DNA from: Hymenopus coronatus
Lineage: Eukaryota; Arthropoda; Insecta; Mantodea; Hymenopodidae
DNA: 64,000 nucleotides
Direction: 5' to 3'
NCBI GenBank assembly: GCA_030762935.1
Contig: CM060895.1
Location: forward strand, 77,173,001 to 77,237,000
Shown here: piece by piece, positions 47,793 to 60,365 of the stretch
How the letters are laid out: the number at the start of each line of letters is the position of its first letter
Numbering within the stretch: the first letter of the stretch is position 1
Notes under the pieces: generated by a model
Databases searched by the model: none
Seen by the model: the letters and a program-made list of their open reading frames with translations, nothing else
What the model was told of the DNA's origin: nothing
Position numbers and translations under genes: made by a program

Positions 47793-47999
47793 TTTACTTT
47801 ATTATATACTGTTAAGTTACTAATAACTGTGGAATTATATCGCATAATTCTTAACCTTGGCAATTATGTTGTCTGCCCATGTCTTATAGAATATAATTAT
47901 GCAGTTACAGCTCTAAAACGAAGGAAACTTCAGGTTAAATACTAAATAACCTATCTATTGCACACTTTATTATATTTCAAGACTGTACTTTGATCGGTC

Positions 48000-48320
48000 G
48001 GTCGTTCGGCGGTTTAGTTTTGGGTTTGAATTTCTAGTTCGTGAATTCACCGCTATGCGCCATGGTGACAAGGGATCGGCTCGTCAACCATAGGTGACGC
48101 TGTAAGACGATATCACGACTTCCGGACGCTAAATGGCGGAATTTTTTTCCAGAAACCTCCTCCTTCCAAGATATGGGGTTCTTTCTCATGCAAATAAACA
48201 TTACACGTGATCACCTTGTTTGCTTTCTTTCCGAAGGAAGCCATCACCCACCGCAGATTTCAACCTGCAATCTTGAGTTTTAGAGGCTCGCATAGTAACC
48301 ATGATATCACGGACAGCAAC
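48000..48320. repeat. SINE-like repeat, copy 2
   Basis: Related to 36900-37165; a possible tRNA-like head with AGATTTCAACCTGC on the opposite strand near 48260. Confidence 0.5.
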
Positions 48321-48799
48321 GTACTTTGAATTACCGAATATTTAAATATTTATTTTAAAATTATTCATTCTGTAAAGCATGTAAGAAAATAAATAATAAT
48401 TACCTTGTTTGTGTATTTTAAATGTTTTGATTCAAATTTCCTATCATTTGATATAGGTTAAAAGGGTGAAAATTTTAACGCTGGTTGTTGCCTTAAAAAA
48501 TGAAAGTTTTACCGCACAAAAATGAAATTAAACCATCACTTGAGATCGGAATGCAAATAAATTTTGATGTGTTACTCCCGACAAAATGGACGTGTAAACT
48601 CTTTGATTGCTATCTTCTAGGGGAACCTTAGACAGCTTAACGACTACCAGGAGTCCATCAACGCTCATGGATACCAACAACTCCACGCCAATGCAAACCC
48701 ACCAAAAATAAACCTTATGATAGTAATAAATTCTCTTCTGAAGAAAACAATTTAAATAGCTACCATTTTTTCTTGAATGAAGTTCCTTAAAACATCTGT

Positions 48800-48800
<1 letters not shown>

Positions 48801-48865
<65 letters not shown>
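48801..48865. repeat. (CA)n microsatellite
   Basis: About 32 CA units, just outside the distal end of the next IER copy. Confidence 0.95.
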
Positions 48866-48867
<2 letters not shown>

Positions 48868-48869
48868 TT

Positions 48870-49705
48870 CTCTGATGTGTTTCATTCACATGACATTTTC
48901 TAACTATTCCACAAACTTACTTTTCTTACTTCTTTTTACACGAACACATCATCAGAATTGTTATTACATCCTTCTTTATAAGTAGAAGGGAAATATCGGA
49001 ATACATAAGCTGAAGCGCTAGTCAACATTTTTAAAAGTTGATCGCTATGAAAGCAATTGATACTCGGTGTAAAAAAAGAGAAAACGAAAGATGACCTCTC
49101 GTGATAAAATAATTTTAAATAGAAACCATAACAAATATTTCGAAACGGTGAACTGTACAAAAAATAGCCATATAATATGAGATTATTATTATTACTATTA
49201 TTACTATTATTATTATTATTATTTTGTTTCAAGACTGTATGTGTTACGGTTTACCAGCTATACAAAAACCATCCAAAATGAGGAGGTATTCAGAAAATAT
49301 TCCCAAAAAAATCTTTTGTCATGTAAATATCTTAACATATGGTCTTTTAATAAAAATTGCCACAGAAAATATTTTTGATCACAATTTTTGAAACAAAGTA
49401 CATGTAAAGGACATTGGGGTTGAAGAAATTTTCTTGAAAACCTTAGAAAGAATAATTTGAAGAAGCTTAACTTAAATACTAAATGTGATATTTAACTTCT
49501 TTTCGTTTGCGAAATATGCTGTTCGGACACGCGCGAGTATACAGAGACATATTTTTTTCTAAATGTGTGTGTATATATAATCTTTTTCTTTTATTGATTC
49601 AGATGATCTCAAAACAATTTCCGGTGAAATTTCGAATAGAATTATGGGGTGGAATACAATCCATTCTCTATCTAATTTGTACATTGTGCGAGGTAAAGTA
49701 AAAGT
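48870..49705 (-). repeat. IER repeat copy
   Basis: TGATGTGTTTCATTCACATG to TACATTGTGCGAGGTAAAGTA. An ATT trinucleotide run lies at 49183-49222. Confidence 0.7.
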
Positions 49706-50330
49706 TTCGTGTAGAGTTTTTGTGTGGAATGAAATATTTCTTTTACCTATGTGACAGTATTAGGGCCACAAGCCACAAGGTATAAGATTTTAGTTTTATA
49801 ATTTTATTATTAACTTGAAATTTATTTGGCTAAATAGCTTAAAACATAATTTAATGTTAATTTTTGTGTGAATGTGCTAATTGTTATACTTGTGTTATTG
49901 ATATATTTGGAAGACGTGTTCATTATAATGCAAAAAGGTCAAAGTAAAGGAGTTTGTAGTGTGCTGGCTGGAGACATGACCAACAATCGCAACAATGATA
50001 GAAAGAGTGGGAAAGAGTTATACGTATGTGCAGTTCTACTACTTACATAACGTTACATGGTCTTGGAATGAACACATGGCAACGTTTTTGCTAACAACGA
50101 AACAAGGAGGAGTAAAGATGTTGTGTTCTGGCAAAAAATAAGTGTTATTATTTGATTCTGTGTGTTTATGTATCTGTAATGATTCAGAATAAACGCGTCT
50201 CGTATACCACAAACCTGAGAAGAGAGAAGTGTCTACACGGTAGAAGTATAAAAACTGAGAAAATTAAATACACACGAACCAACTTTTTTCGTTGCACCTA
50301 CCTTTGATAGGTGGTAGAGAAAGTAAAAAT
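49706..50330. other. Unassigned stretch
   Basis: No gene or named repeat, apart from a short GTGGTAGAGAAAGTA just before the CUB block. Confidence 0.4.
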
Positions 50331-50334
50331 ACTT

Positions 50335-50632
50335 CTTGAGTGCAAATAATGTACGTAATGACACTACACCAAGTCGCAGTAACTCTCAATAACGACTAAC
50401 TCAGAAAATTTCAAAGGCTGCTTGCATCGTCAGTTATCTATTAAATTAGCACTTAAATAAAGTGCTGGCTAATAGTAAACACGTATTGCAAAGTGCATTT
50501 AAGAAAATTACCAAACCTGAACTGTTTTTTAATATGTGACAGAGAAAACTATAATGTTATACAACACCATTATAGTTAATTTATTAGAGTGTGTCGACTG
50601 AACATTTTAATGCCCATGTCATTTCAATTATG
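50335..50632. repeat. CUB block upstream of Gr-5
   Basis: Has GTACGTAATGACACTACACC, AAGAAAATTACCAAACCTGA and CATTATAGTTAATTTATTAG. Confidence 0.65.
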
Positions 50633-50679
50633 GAGGTAATTTTCTATACATAAAGTGTGCTGTTTCAGCATATGCATTT

Positions 50680-51130
50680 CTTTTTTATTCCTATTGAGCT
50701 TTTTACTTTCTTCACACGAACTATGTCTATAGTGTATAAAGAAGGTATTGGATTGCACCCAGAACTCAAAATTACGCCTGAAATATGATTTGAGGTCCAC
50801 CGAGTCCAAAAAGAAGCATAGCCTACAACTAAAATACAATAAATCCAAACCTGGTTTTTGTTTGGTATCCTCCAAGGGTGTGACACGAAGATTTTTAAGA
50901 ATATTCCCCCCACCCTAAACTACATTTCAGATGAAATATTTATGAAGATATAGTTTATCTCAAAATAGCTCTGACAATTTTGATTAAAATTACGTATACT
51001 AAATATATTCACGTCACACTTAAAATGTATGGCTTCGAATTTTCTGAGCACAGCTTCCGGCGGCCTCTTTACTCGGGATGAATTTTGCATAACTGGTAAA
51101 CCATAAGAAATAATTAAACTATAACAAATA
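50680..51130 (+). repeat. IER repeat copy, interrupted
   Basis: TTTTTACTTTCTTCACACG start to GCATAACTGGTAAACCATAAG; cut by the mariner fragment that follows. Confidence 0.65.
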
Positions 51131-51335
51131 TACGAGGGCCGTTTTTTTTTCAACCTCTGACACGCTATAAATGAAAGACAGGTTCATAGAAAACAATTAT
51201 TTTATTACTAACAGTTTTGTACACTTATGGTTACTTTTCAGCATAATCACCGAAAAAATTGAGACATTTATCGTACCTGTGCACAAGCTTTTCAATACCC
51301 GCTTCAAAAACGGTTGCCGCCAATGATTTCTCTCC
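51131..51335 (-). mobile_element. Truncated mariner (3' end only)
   Basis: One terminal end (TACGAGGGCCG, 51131) plus the last 30 codons of a transposase on the minus strand (51231-51320): AATVFEAGIEKLVHRY and CLNFFGDYAEK followed by TAA. The frame is open, so this scrap is younger or better kept than the other mariner relics. Confidence 0.8.
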
Positions 51336-51590
51336 TAGTAGTATTGCATTCCGTCCTAAAATTAATAGCAACATTTCACCAGAAGTACACGTTTCCTGAG
51401 TTATACACTAACTAAAATATATCTGTGTGTTTCTTTGAACACCTAATTACGAAAACTCTTACTCCAAGCTAAACCAATCCAGTGTCCTTGAAAGACTTAA
51501 ATATCAAGAAAACATCAAACTACCCTAAAACATGGCCAAATATGGGAGAGCTTTTATTTTTAAAAATCTTATGTGTTCCATTTACACCAT
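51336..51590 (+). repeat. IER fragment
   Basis: GTATTGCATTCCGTCC, ATTTCACCAGAAGTACACG and a shortened remainder. Confidence 0.55.
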
Positions 51591-52375
51591 TTCCTCTGGG
51601 TGTTCCAAAAACAAACTTTTCTTATAAAATATTGTTTCTTTAATTACGTTATGCTAATCCAGATAAACCTTGTAATATTACTTGTCACCAAGTAAGTAGA
51701 AAGGAAATAAGGAAATGCATGATGCTAAAGTGATAGGTAAATATTTTAAAAGCAATCGCTATACAAAAACTATTGAAATTCGGTTATCTTTTGCATTCCC
51801 TGGGAGTAAAACATAAAAGTTGAAACAAAACCGACTTCCCGCTGGAGAAACTTTAAAGTAGACTAAAATTGAAACCTATAACAAGGAATATCTCTGAAAC
51901 GGTTAACCCTACAAGAAATGTATGACATGAATTGTTTTAATGAGCTCTACATATCTTCTGTAGTAAAATTTGATTATCTGTCACGGTTTACGTTATACAA
52001 AAGTCATCCATAATGAAGAGGTATTTAGATGGTTTTCCCAGAAAATTCAACATATGCATTTCGTTTATCATGAAATATTTTGCATATTATTCAAAATCAT
52101 TGGAGGCATTTTCTATAAATCAAAAATTTTCGAAGGTTAGTTTGGGGTGGGGAGATTTTCTTGTCGCATTCTGAAATACTAAGTTTGACAATTATCCTCG
52201 TTTTGTTTTTGAGCTATGCTTGCGCTCTCTCTCTCTCACACACACATATTTTTCTAGAAATATTTTGTTTGGATTCAGGGGAGCTTAAACCGTGCAATTT
52301 CCGTATGGAATTTGTTGGTTGGAATGCAATACCTTCTCTACTTATGTAATATGTACTACGTCGAAAAAGTAAGAG
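51591..52375 (-). repeat. IER repeat copy
   Basis: Close behind the previous fragment and inverted to it: TATGTGTTCCATTTACACC to ATGTACTACGTCGAAAAAGTA. Seed short (CT/CA run at 52228-52247). Confidence 0.75.
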
Positions 52376-54040
52376 TGTGCTAAAGGAAAACATGGTGGAA
52401 AACATGTGGCATAAGTAGCTTAAATTCACAATTAAGAAAACGTATATTTTCACCTTATTTGTTTGACGTACATCTTACAAATATTTCACATCAAATAATA
52501 TTATTGAACACTTTATTACTGGACACGGAACATTAAAAAGGTACAAGTTTCTACATAGAGTCTCCAGATGTTTTATTTGCAAATTTTAAATTTCAGAAGA
52601 AACATTATTCCACCTGCAGTTACAGACGATTGACAATTTGTCGCAGATACCTTCTGCTAGAGCATACCTATTAAATCTGTTAAAGTAATTATTCATAGCC
52701 ACTGAAAAAATACCCACTAAGCCATGTCACACCTCTTCTTTGACATCCTTTATTCCTGCATCTAGTCATCCTTTTAAATTGTTCTAATAAGATACGTTGT
52801 TAATTATTTTTGTTTATGTCTTTATACCCCTAACATACCACTCGGTTCAATAAGGTTTAATCAAATAATATCAGCACATGCCGTGTGTAAATTTAAATTG
52901 AAAAGATACAATCACTTTGAAGAAAATAGTGCCTGATTTTAACTTTTTTAAATTTAGCTTAGGTATCAAAGGGGCAGTAGGTAGCCTCAGAAGTACTCAT
53001 TTTGCTGTTGAGTGAGTAATACTAAAAGCCTGAGCAATGCCATGTATTTCTAACAAAATTTGAAACATGCATATCCTCGCCATGATCCCTGGGTGCATCG
53101 CAGATGAGCATGAAAGGGCAGAAATGTGAATTGTAATCAACAATTGGAACTCAATTCTGTAAAGTTTCTGTCAACTCTAACAGAAATCTGCTGCTGCCTT
53201 GCAGTGCTTTCAGTGCACAACAGAACACACGAGGTTCAATAATCATAGTTAAGACAAATTGTTTAATAAGTGGTAACCATCATCATCCTCTAACTTGCCC
53301 ATCAAAAGGTCCATGTTGGGTAATTAAGTGTTAATAAACTACTCCAGATCCTACTAAAACAAGTAAATACATTTTTAACTACCTAAGAAGTATATTTCAC
53401 AATTATTGGTTATATAGATATGATATATTATAGTAACTATTAGGCACAATAAAGAAAATCCTAATAGGATGAGCGAGTCCTAAAAAAGTTCTTAAATATT
53501 GTAAGGTAATGATTTTGGATCTGAAACGTTAACAATGACCGAACAACAGAAACGGAGAATAGAAGTCGTGGGAATAAGATTGCCCAGATCATCGACGAGA
53601 TACGTTATTGACCACTAAATAATTGAATATAGAAAGCGCAATGCAAGTTATTAACATATATTGAAATAATTGGAGGGACCATTAAGGAAAATGTAATCGT
53701 ATTGACCTAGGACAAGATGGACAAACCAATTATCATCTGGAGACCAAACAAGCCAGGAACCTAATCCTTGATAAAGAAAACCTAGTTTAAACAGCTTCTG
53801 TGAAGAAACCAAATTAACATTTCCTGATCTAATAGTGGTTAATTACTTAGACTGATATTGCAAGTTTCAAGGTATGTTGATCAAAATGAATTTGTTTGAG
53901 TTTACCGGAAGTTGTATCTAATGTCGTGCCTGTATGTCGCCAAAATATATTTAAAAAGTATATCACAATTAGTGGTAATAATTAATATGTTGTCTCTATT
54001 GATTGAAAACGATTCAATTAGTGGTATGGCATTCCTTCCT
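52376..54040. other. Unassigned stretch downstream of Gr-6
   Basis: About 1.7 kb without a recognised gene or repeat. Confidence 0.4.
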
Positions 54041-54044
54041 ATGT

Positions 54045-55232
54045 TCAATTCGTTTGCACCAGAATGATAATATATGTTAACGATGTACCAAAAATACCAC
54101 AGAACAAGTTGAAGTCTATATTAAGGAATCCTCCTGATCTCATTTTTATTTCTGTTGCATCCAATTGTTGTGCGAGAGCTTGAAGTTCACCTATACTTGC
54201 TGGATCTAGTGCTTCGATGGTCATAAGGTATTGAACTTCTGTTACCAAACGGTTGAACTCATTACACAGTATTTGACCAGTAGTTGTCAACATCACGATA
54301 CAAATCATGTACAGAATAATCCGAAAGATAAAATAGTGTAGCATCTCAAAATGGGTATGCAAAATCTGTGTGTATATACAAAAACAATAGAATGTTAAGC
54401 CAAACAAGCTTTCCAAAACCTGCATTATTGTTGGAATTCCATATGTAGAATTCAACAATTCGCTAAAGTTGACGATGTCTGCGAAAAGTTGACGAAACTG
54501 AATTCTACGAGGGTATTGTATTCTTTTGTGTTGAAAGGATACCCTCGCAATATAGGTAGCTCTCAATTCCAAACAGAAAAACTTCAATCTATGTTTTAAA
54601 TACAGATTTGCGTTTATGAATTGTAGCATGATGATATTGCACATTAGCGTTGTTGTTACCTGTATTTCATGTAGAAAGAATGAAGTGAGTGGTGTTAACA
54701 GTGGTTGGATAAAAGCCGATACCAGCCACAATCCTATAATAGCCATCGTTTCTCCGATCTGCAGTTTTCTACTTCTACTATAAACTTGTTCTCGTGAGTG
54801 CCTGCTTAGAAGTGTTTTGTCTATTGTTAGCATACACCACAGTATACGCGGCATATTTGAAAACCCAATGCAAACCATTGTCAAGACGCAGCCTGCATAT
54901 TGTAACAATGAGAATAAAGGATATAGAATTTTAGATTTAGTGACGAAGAATTCCATGCCTCTCTGCACATCCAAGATCAGTGCTCCACATTGGAACACTG
55001 TCAGTAATAGCACTGCAATTATAGTCCAAAATTTGCTTCCAACAATTAAGTACATGTTACTTGTCTTCTTCAGTTTGTATGGTGCAAGTCCTAAAGCTCT
55101 GGAGATGAGGTACAGTGGTTTGATAGATGACCAGAATTCCAAAATTGGTTCTCGTGTGAAATGGTTGGAAGGTAGTGTCTTTCCAACATCATCTTCCCTG
55201 AAGTTTGTTACCTTCATCCCTGTTTCCCTCAT
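54045..55232 (-). CDS. Gustatory receptor Gr-6 (7tm_7 family)
   Basis: 395 residues starting MRETGMKVTNFREDD, with the shared blocks EFWSSIKPLYLISRALGLAP, TTTGQILCNEFNRLVTEVQ, LQALAQQLDATEIKMRSGGF and the final TYIIILVQ. It is about as far from Gr-2 as Gr-5 is. The frame is open throughout and hydrophobic segments sit where they do in the paralogs, which supports a working receptor. The ATG at 55232 has the usual acceptor upstream (TATTTCCAG) and an excellent donor GTAAGT 125 nt above it. Expected site: dendritic membrane of gustatory neurons; ligand not inferable. Confidence 0.93.
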   Translation of the reverse strand: MRETGMKVTNFREDDVGKTLPSNHFTREPILEFWSSIKPLYLISRALGLAPYKLKKTSNMYLIVGSKFWTIIAVLLLTVFQCGALILDVQRGMEFFVTKSKILYPLFSLLQYAGCVLTMVCIGFSNMPRILWCMLTIDKTLLSRHSREQVYSRSRKLQIGETMAIIGLWLVSAFIQPLLTPLTSFFLHEIQVTTTLMCNIIMLQFINANLYLKHRLKFFCLELRATYIARVSFQHKRIQYPRRIQFRQLFADIVNFSELLNSTYGIPTIMQVLESLFGLTFYCFCIYTQILHTHFEMLHYFIFRIILYMICIVMLTTTGQILCNEFNRLVTEVQYLMTIEALDPASIGELQALAQQLDATEIKMRSGGFLNIDFNLFCGIFGTSLTYIIILVQTN

Positions 55233-55252
55233 GACATATGCCTCTCAGATAA

Positions 55253-55377
55253 CTGGAAATATAAAATTGTGAGAGTTGAAGCTTTTAAGTCAAGTAAATT
55301 TTAAGTATCATAATGGCATAGACACTGAAGTTGTATTTACACCACATCGGTCGCTTATATCATGCAATATTACTTAC
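55253..55377 (-). other. Putative 5' UTR intron of Gr-6
   Basis: Donor GTAAGT (55372-55377) and acceptor CCAG; 125 nt. The best-looking donor of the set. Confidence 0.6.
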
Positions 55378-55750
55378 AAATCGCATATAAAATATTCGCC
55401 ATCACCTGCGACTTAAGTAGATGTATATGTTATCGAATAGAAAACCGGCCCGAGTACCGGAATGCTTATAGTTTTGGCAATATAGGTACACAAATGACAT
55501 TTTTGGTTTTAGTGGAATGTATTGTATATAATACATAAATTAATAAACTAACTAAAACAGATGTCTTTCTAATGACATTATATAATAAGTGATAATGTAT
55601 ATTTAAATAACCGTCAACTGTATTAAGAATAGCTCTAAAGTTTATGGAGAAATTTGGGCGTCTAACATTTTTTTGGATGTCTCATTTTGGGTATTTGATA
55701 CTCGCAATGAATCACTCTCCCTCTCACGCGCTTTAAACAAATAAAAGGCC
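55378..55750. other. Upstream region of Gr-6, unassigned
   Basis: Would hold the first exon and promoter if the intron is real; nothing more can be recognised. Confidence 0.3.
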
Positions 55751-56173
55751 ATCGTCTTCTAGTTGCCGTTACTGAAATTTACCAGCAGATGTTAGGTTGA
55801 GTTGCTAAAAAACAGTGTTGTCAAATCTATTTTGCCAATTAGTTGATTAACGACCACGTTCTTTGATCAACGTTTATACAACCCAATGAAAAATCAAAAT
55901 GATCAGAGATTAATTGATTGGCAATCAAAAATTGATTTTATTTGCTTTCCTGTAATCGTCTTCTAGTTGCCGTTACTGAAATTTACCAGCAGATGCTAGG
56001 TTACGTTGCTAAAAAGCAGTGTTGTCAAATCCATTTTGCCAATTAGTTGATTTACGACCACTTATCTTACATAAACGTTCTTTGATTAACGTTTATGTAA
56101 CCCAACGATAAAACAAAATGATCAGAGATTAATTGATTAGCAGTCAAAGATTTATTTTATTTGCTTTCCTGTA
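55751..56173. repeat. Direct tandem duplication, two units
   Basis: Unit one 55751-55954 and unit two 55955-56173, both starting ATCGTCTTCTAGTTGCCG and ending TTGCTTTCCTGTA. Unit two has a perfect 13-bp inverted repeat with 8-nt loop (56067-56100); unit one lacks most of its left arm. Confidence 0.85.
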
Positions 56174-56261
56174 ATCGGCCATTACTCTGTCTTGCATTAC
56201 TAGATATTTCGAAAGCGAATATCCTTCTCGAGGTGAAAATTCGGAGATGTTACCCTACCTC

Positions 56262-56560
56262 GTTCTTTGCGGTGTAAGTGATTCTATACCACCTAGGAGC
56301 AACTATCAATAACGACTGACTGGTGAAGCCAAACGCTTTGGAAATGCTTTGTGCTTTTAGAAATTAGATTAGTAGTGGCATATTGCAGCGAATAGTAGTG
56401 TAAATATACTGCAAAGTACCATTAAGAAAATTACCATAAATGAGTAGTCTTTGTTCTGCGAAAGAGAAAATTGCTATCACAATAGATGATCCACGTCTTC
56501 AATATAGATAATTAACTAGAGTGCTAAAACTGATCATTTCTATTGGAATCGATACAAAAC
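56262..56560. repeat. CUB block upstream of Gr-6
   Basis: Shares CTATACCACCTAGGAGC, GCCAAACGCTTTGGAAATGC and TAAGAAAATTACCATAAATG. Only 1.0 kb above the Gr-6 start. Confidence 0.7.
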
Positions 56561-56599
56561 GCTCTTTAACAGTAAACTTTTCAGTTTTTTTATACGTTT

Positions 56600-57465
56600 A
56601 GTAGTTTATACTTTCTCTATACGTACTATGTACATAGTGTATAGATAAGGTATTGCACTCCACCAAAAAAATCTATACCGAGATTTCACCGGAAATATAT
56701 GTTTTAGGGTTCCCTGCATCCAAAAAAAAGTATTTTCAGAAAAAGGTCCCTGTGTCCATATGTCTGTGAACACGATAACTCAAAAACGAAAAGTCAGTTA
56801 AATACCAAACTTGGTATTTAAGTTTAGTATCTTCCAGCGATGCAACACGAAGGTTTTGAGAAAAATCCCCCCACCCCAAACTACACTTTACATGGGAACT
56901 TTTTTCGAAAATTTTTATTTTCTAAAAAATGGCTCTAACGATTTTGATTAAAATATCGTATATTAAAGATATTTACCTGGCAAATAAAGTGTATATTTTG
57001 AATTTTCTGGGAATAACCTCTGAAGACTACTTTATTCTGAGTGAATTTTACGGAATTTTGCATAACTGCTAAACGTAAGAAACGGACAAGAACTTGCCAC
57101 ACAAAAAATGTAGAGCACATGAAAATACACAATTTATGTTCTATACATTTTTTGTGGAGCTGTTCCTTTTTGAGATATTCCTTGGTTTTGGTTTCTGCCT
57201 TGAAAAACTTTTCTCATACAGGGATTTGTCAACTCTTTCCCATACAAAGAAAGGAACTTCAGTCACATTGCAACCAGTTTTTGACTAAAACATAAACCTA
57301 TGATGCTTCCTTAATTCGCTTCTACTTACATGAATGCAAACAATAAGACTCTTGCTGCTAATTTTTTCTCGATTAGCATGAAATAAATAAAAGCACAAGC
57401 TTTTTAACAATAATTTGTTGCACAGATGTAGAGAAAGTCATGTGAATGGAACACATCAGATTTTT
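56600..57465 (+). repeat. IER repeat, reference copy
   Basis: The most complete plus-oriented copy. It starts with the near-palindrome CTTTCTCTATACG ... ACTATGTACATAGTG ... AGATAAGG and ends GTAGAGAAAGTCATGTGAAT followed by GGAACACATCAG. Both ends carry ACTTTCTCTA facing inward, so short terminal inverted repeats are likely. No reading frame of transposase type. Confidence 0.85.
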
Positions 57466-57534
57466 ATTATATTGATTACCACATGATTTGTATATCGATT
57501 TCATTTACAATTTTTCTAACGCAGGTGCAAAGTT

Positions 57535-58285
57535 AAAGCCTTTATGTGCTCCATTCACATGGCTTTCTCTGCATCACTGTAAGACATTATTGTTAAAAAG
57601 AATATTCCTGTATCTACTATGATAATCGAGATAAACATTAGCAGAAATTGCCTTAATTAATAGCTTCCTTGTAAGCAGAAAGACGATACGGGAATATACT
57701 TGGCTAAAGTGAAAGTAAAATCTTTTAAAAGCTTGTTGCCATGTGGTAGAAGTCCGTTTCTATGCATAACCAGAAGTTCACACCTTTCCATGTGAGAAAT
57801 GCTCAAATGCTTTAAATATAAATCAACTTGAAATCTCTCAGAAATGTTAAATCCCACGAAAAAAAAATATATGACAAATTGTGAGTTTTAATGAAATGTA
57901 CATTTTTTGTGAAGTTTACCAATTATGCAAAATCTAGAAAATTCATTGAGAATAAAATGTCTTTAGAGGCTATTCCCAAAAATGCAGTATATGCATTTTA
58001 TTTGACATCTAGATGTCTTTAATATGAGGTAATTTAATCAATATAATTGGAGCCATTTTAAGAAGTTGTCCATGTAAAACGTAGTTTGGGAGGATTTTCC
58101 TCAAAACTATGTGTCAGAACTTTGGAATTACTAAATTTAAAATACCTAGTTTGGTAGTTTATCTACTTTTAGTTTTACAGCTATCGTGTTCATAGCCACA
58201 AGTATACTCGCACCATTTTGTAAAAATTATTTTTTTATATAGGGGAACCTAAAACGTACATTATCGGTACATATAGAGAAAGTAA
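57535..58285 (-). repeat. IER repeat copy, inverted to reference copy
   Basis: Begins 70 bp after the reference copy, in opposite orientation, giving a large imperfect palindrome. Confidence 0.75.
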
Positions 58286-58309
58286 TAACCCCATAATGGA
58301 AATAATTTG

Positions 58310-58750
58310 AGTGTTTTAAAGTGATCTAAAATTGCTATGTAATATGTTTTCTCTATCACTTAAAGCACACTAGCTGTGCAAGATTATAAAATTGCCCTTC
58401 CTCGTGAAGAACACTTTATAGGCCATTCCCAGGAAATTCAAAAATATATTGCATTTTTATGGTCATATATTTATAATATGGTACTTACCTAAATTCCTTA
58501 AGGCAATTTTTAAGAAAACGAAAACCAAATCCATATGGAGGTTAGCTTTTGGTTGAGAATTTTTCTTGAAAGATTCAGTTTGTATCTTTGGGAGAAGCTG
58601 AACTTATTCAAAACTGAGCGATTATATAATTTTATATATTGATTTATATTTCTGTTATTGAATTCTGCTGCTGCTCATGCATATACAGACTGCCCTTTTT
58701 TCTGGATTCAGGTAGTCTGAAAAGGTATATTTTAGTGAAACATCTGTAAC
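58310..58750 (-). repeat. IER repeat copy, strongly decayed
   Basis: Only scattered motifs such as AGGCCATTCCCAGGAAATTC and TCTGGATTCAGG remain. Confidence 0.45.
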
Positions 58751-59485
58751 GAAATATATTTAGACTTCAAAAGCTAATAAACGTTACAGATTTGAAACTA
58801 ATTCAATATCCGATTTCTAAATTTTAAGTAAATATGTGACTTTAAATCGATAGCGCACATAAATGTCTAGCATTATCACCATCAAATATGCTTAGGAATA
58901 AAGCAGGTTTCATCTGGCGTGATCATAAAAAGAAATACATCAGCTACTATATACGAAGTTCCCCTTTTCTGCAGACGACATTGCACTGTTTAATTCATTT
59001 GAATGTATGGTTACTGAAGCTGTAGGTATTAGTACCATTCTTTTCTTCTCACCTATAACTTATGGCAGCTGAGAAATAAAAGCTGTTGGTTATTTTAAGG
59101 ACACTTACCGTATGTGGCTAAATTTTATGGACATTTTAAGGAATTGGGTCAGCCAGAATAAAATAATTCAGCTCACACAAAGAGAACATTAAATAAAATT
59201 GGCGCCGCAGAGGAACGATCAGTACAGCAATAACGTAAAGGTGAGATTTCCGAAATAGCAGCTGTAAAGCTATTGAAATTAGATTTCTTAACAGAGATCA
59301 TCTTGGAGCCTGGTAGTGCACTGCAAGTTAGTTATTACTTCAACTGATTTCAGAGACATAAAATGGTGCTAAAGTGGATCTCTCAGTTCCATTTTCCCTA
59401 GTTAAATTTCTCTCATGCTCAGAGAATACATGCATATCTATTCACTACTCTCCAAGACAATAGAGTGGCTCAGTGAAAGAGTGAG
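58751..59485. other. Unassigned stretch
   Basis: No gene or repeat recognised. Confidence 0.4.
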
Positions 59486-59489
59486 CCAT

Positions 59490-60365
59490 CCCACAAAAAT
59501 CTGATATGTTCCATTTCACGACTTTCTCTAAATCCGTGTAACAAATTATTGTTAAGATAGAAGCATAAACTGGCTATTTCATGATAATCGAAATAAAAAT
59601 TAGCAGAAGTTATCTTACTACTCTATTTCTTGTACTATTTGTTTCCTTATAGGTAAAAGGGCAACAAGGGAGAACACTAGGCTAAAACAATAGTCAAATA
59701 TTTTTTGAAAGCTGGTTGCCATGTGGATGAAGTCCCTTTCTTTGTATTGCCAGCAGTTGACAAAATCCCGTATGTTAAAAGTTTGAGTGTTTTAAAACTG
59801 AATCCTATAACAAAGAATATCTCAGAAATGTTAAACTGCACAAAAAAAATGTTTACGACATAAATTTTTTTAATGAGGTCTGCAGGTTTTGTGTATTAAG
59901 TTTTGTATCTCTTACAGTTTACCAGTGCATAACTCGGAAAAATTCATCCAGATTGAAGAGTTCTTCAGGGAGTATAACCAAAAAATACAGCATATACATT
60001 TTATTCGTGATGTAGATATCTCTAATACAGGTATTTTAATACTTATAGTTAATAATTGAGAAAACCCAAATTCTCGAAATTATTTCCAAGTCAAGTGTAG
60101 TTTGGGGTGGAGGAATTTCCTCAAAATATTCTTGCACACACTTGGAAGATTCAGAACTTGAATACAAGTTTGGTATTTTACCCTCGTTCGCTTTTGAGTT
60201 ATGTTCACAGACATATGGACACGAGGACACAGGGATCTTTTGCTATTATTATTTTTTTTTGGATACAGGGAAACCTGAAACCAGTACTTCCGGTAAAATC
60301 TCGGTATCACATTTTTGGGTAGAGTGCAATACTTTCTCTACACACGTATTATGTACTTGTAGAGA
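59490..60365 (-). repeat. IER repeat copy
   Basis: AAATCTGATATGTTCCATTT to TTGTAGAGAAAGCA; no expanded CA tract. Confidence 0.75.

Noticed and set aside
55751..56173. CRISPR-like or satellite array
   Set aside because: Only two units of over 200 bp with no spacers; a simple tandem duplication.
56600..57465. IER repeat as a Helitron because of its terminal palindrome
   Set aside because: No 5' TC and 3' CTRR termini and both ends carry inward ACTTTCTCTA, which Helitrons lack.
59200..59208. TGGCGCCGC as an LTR retrotransposon primer-binding site
   Set aside because: No LTR, no coding region and no second hallmark nearby; a nine-base match can be chance.
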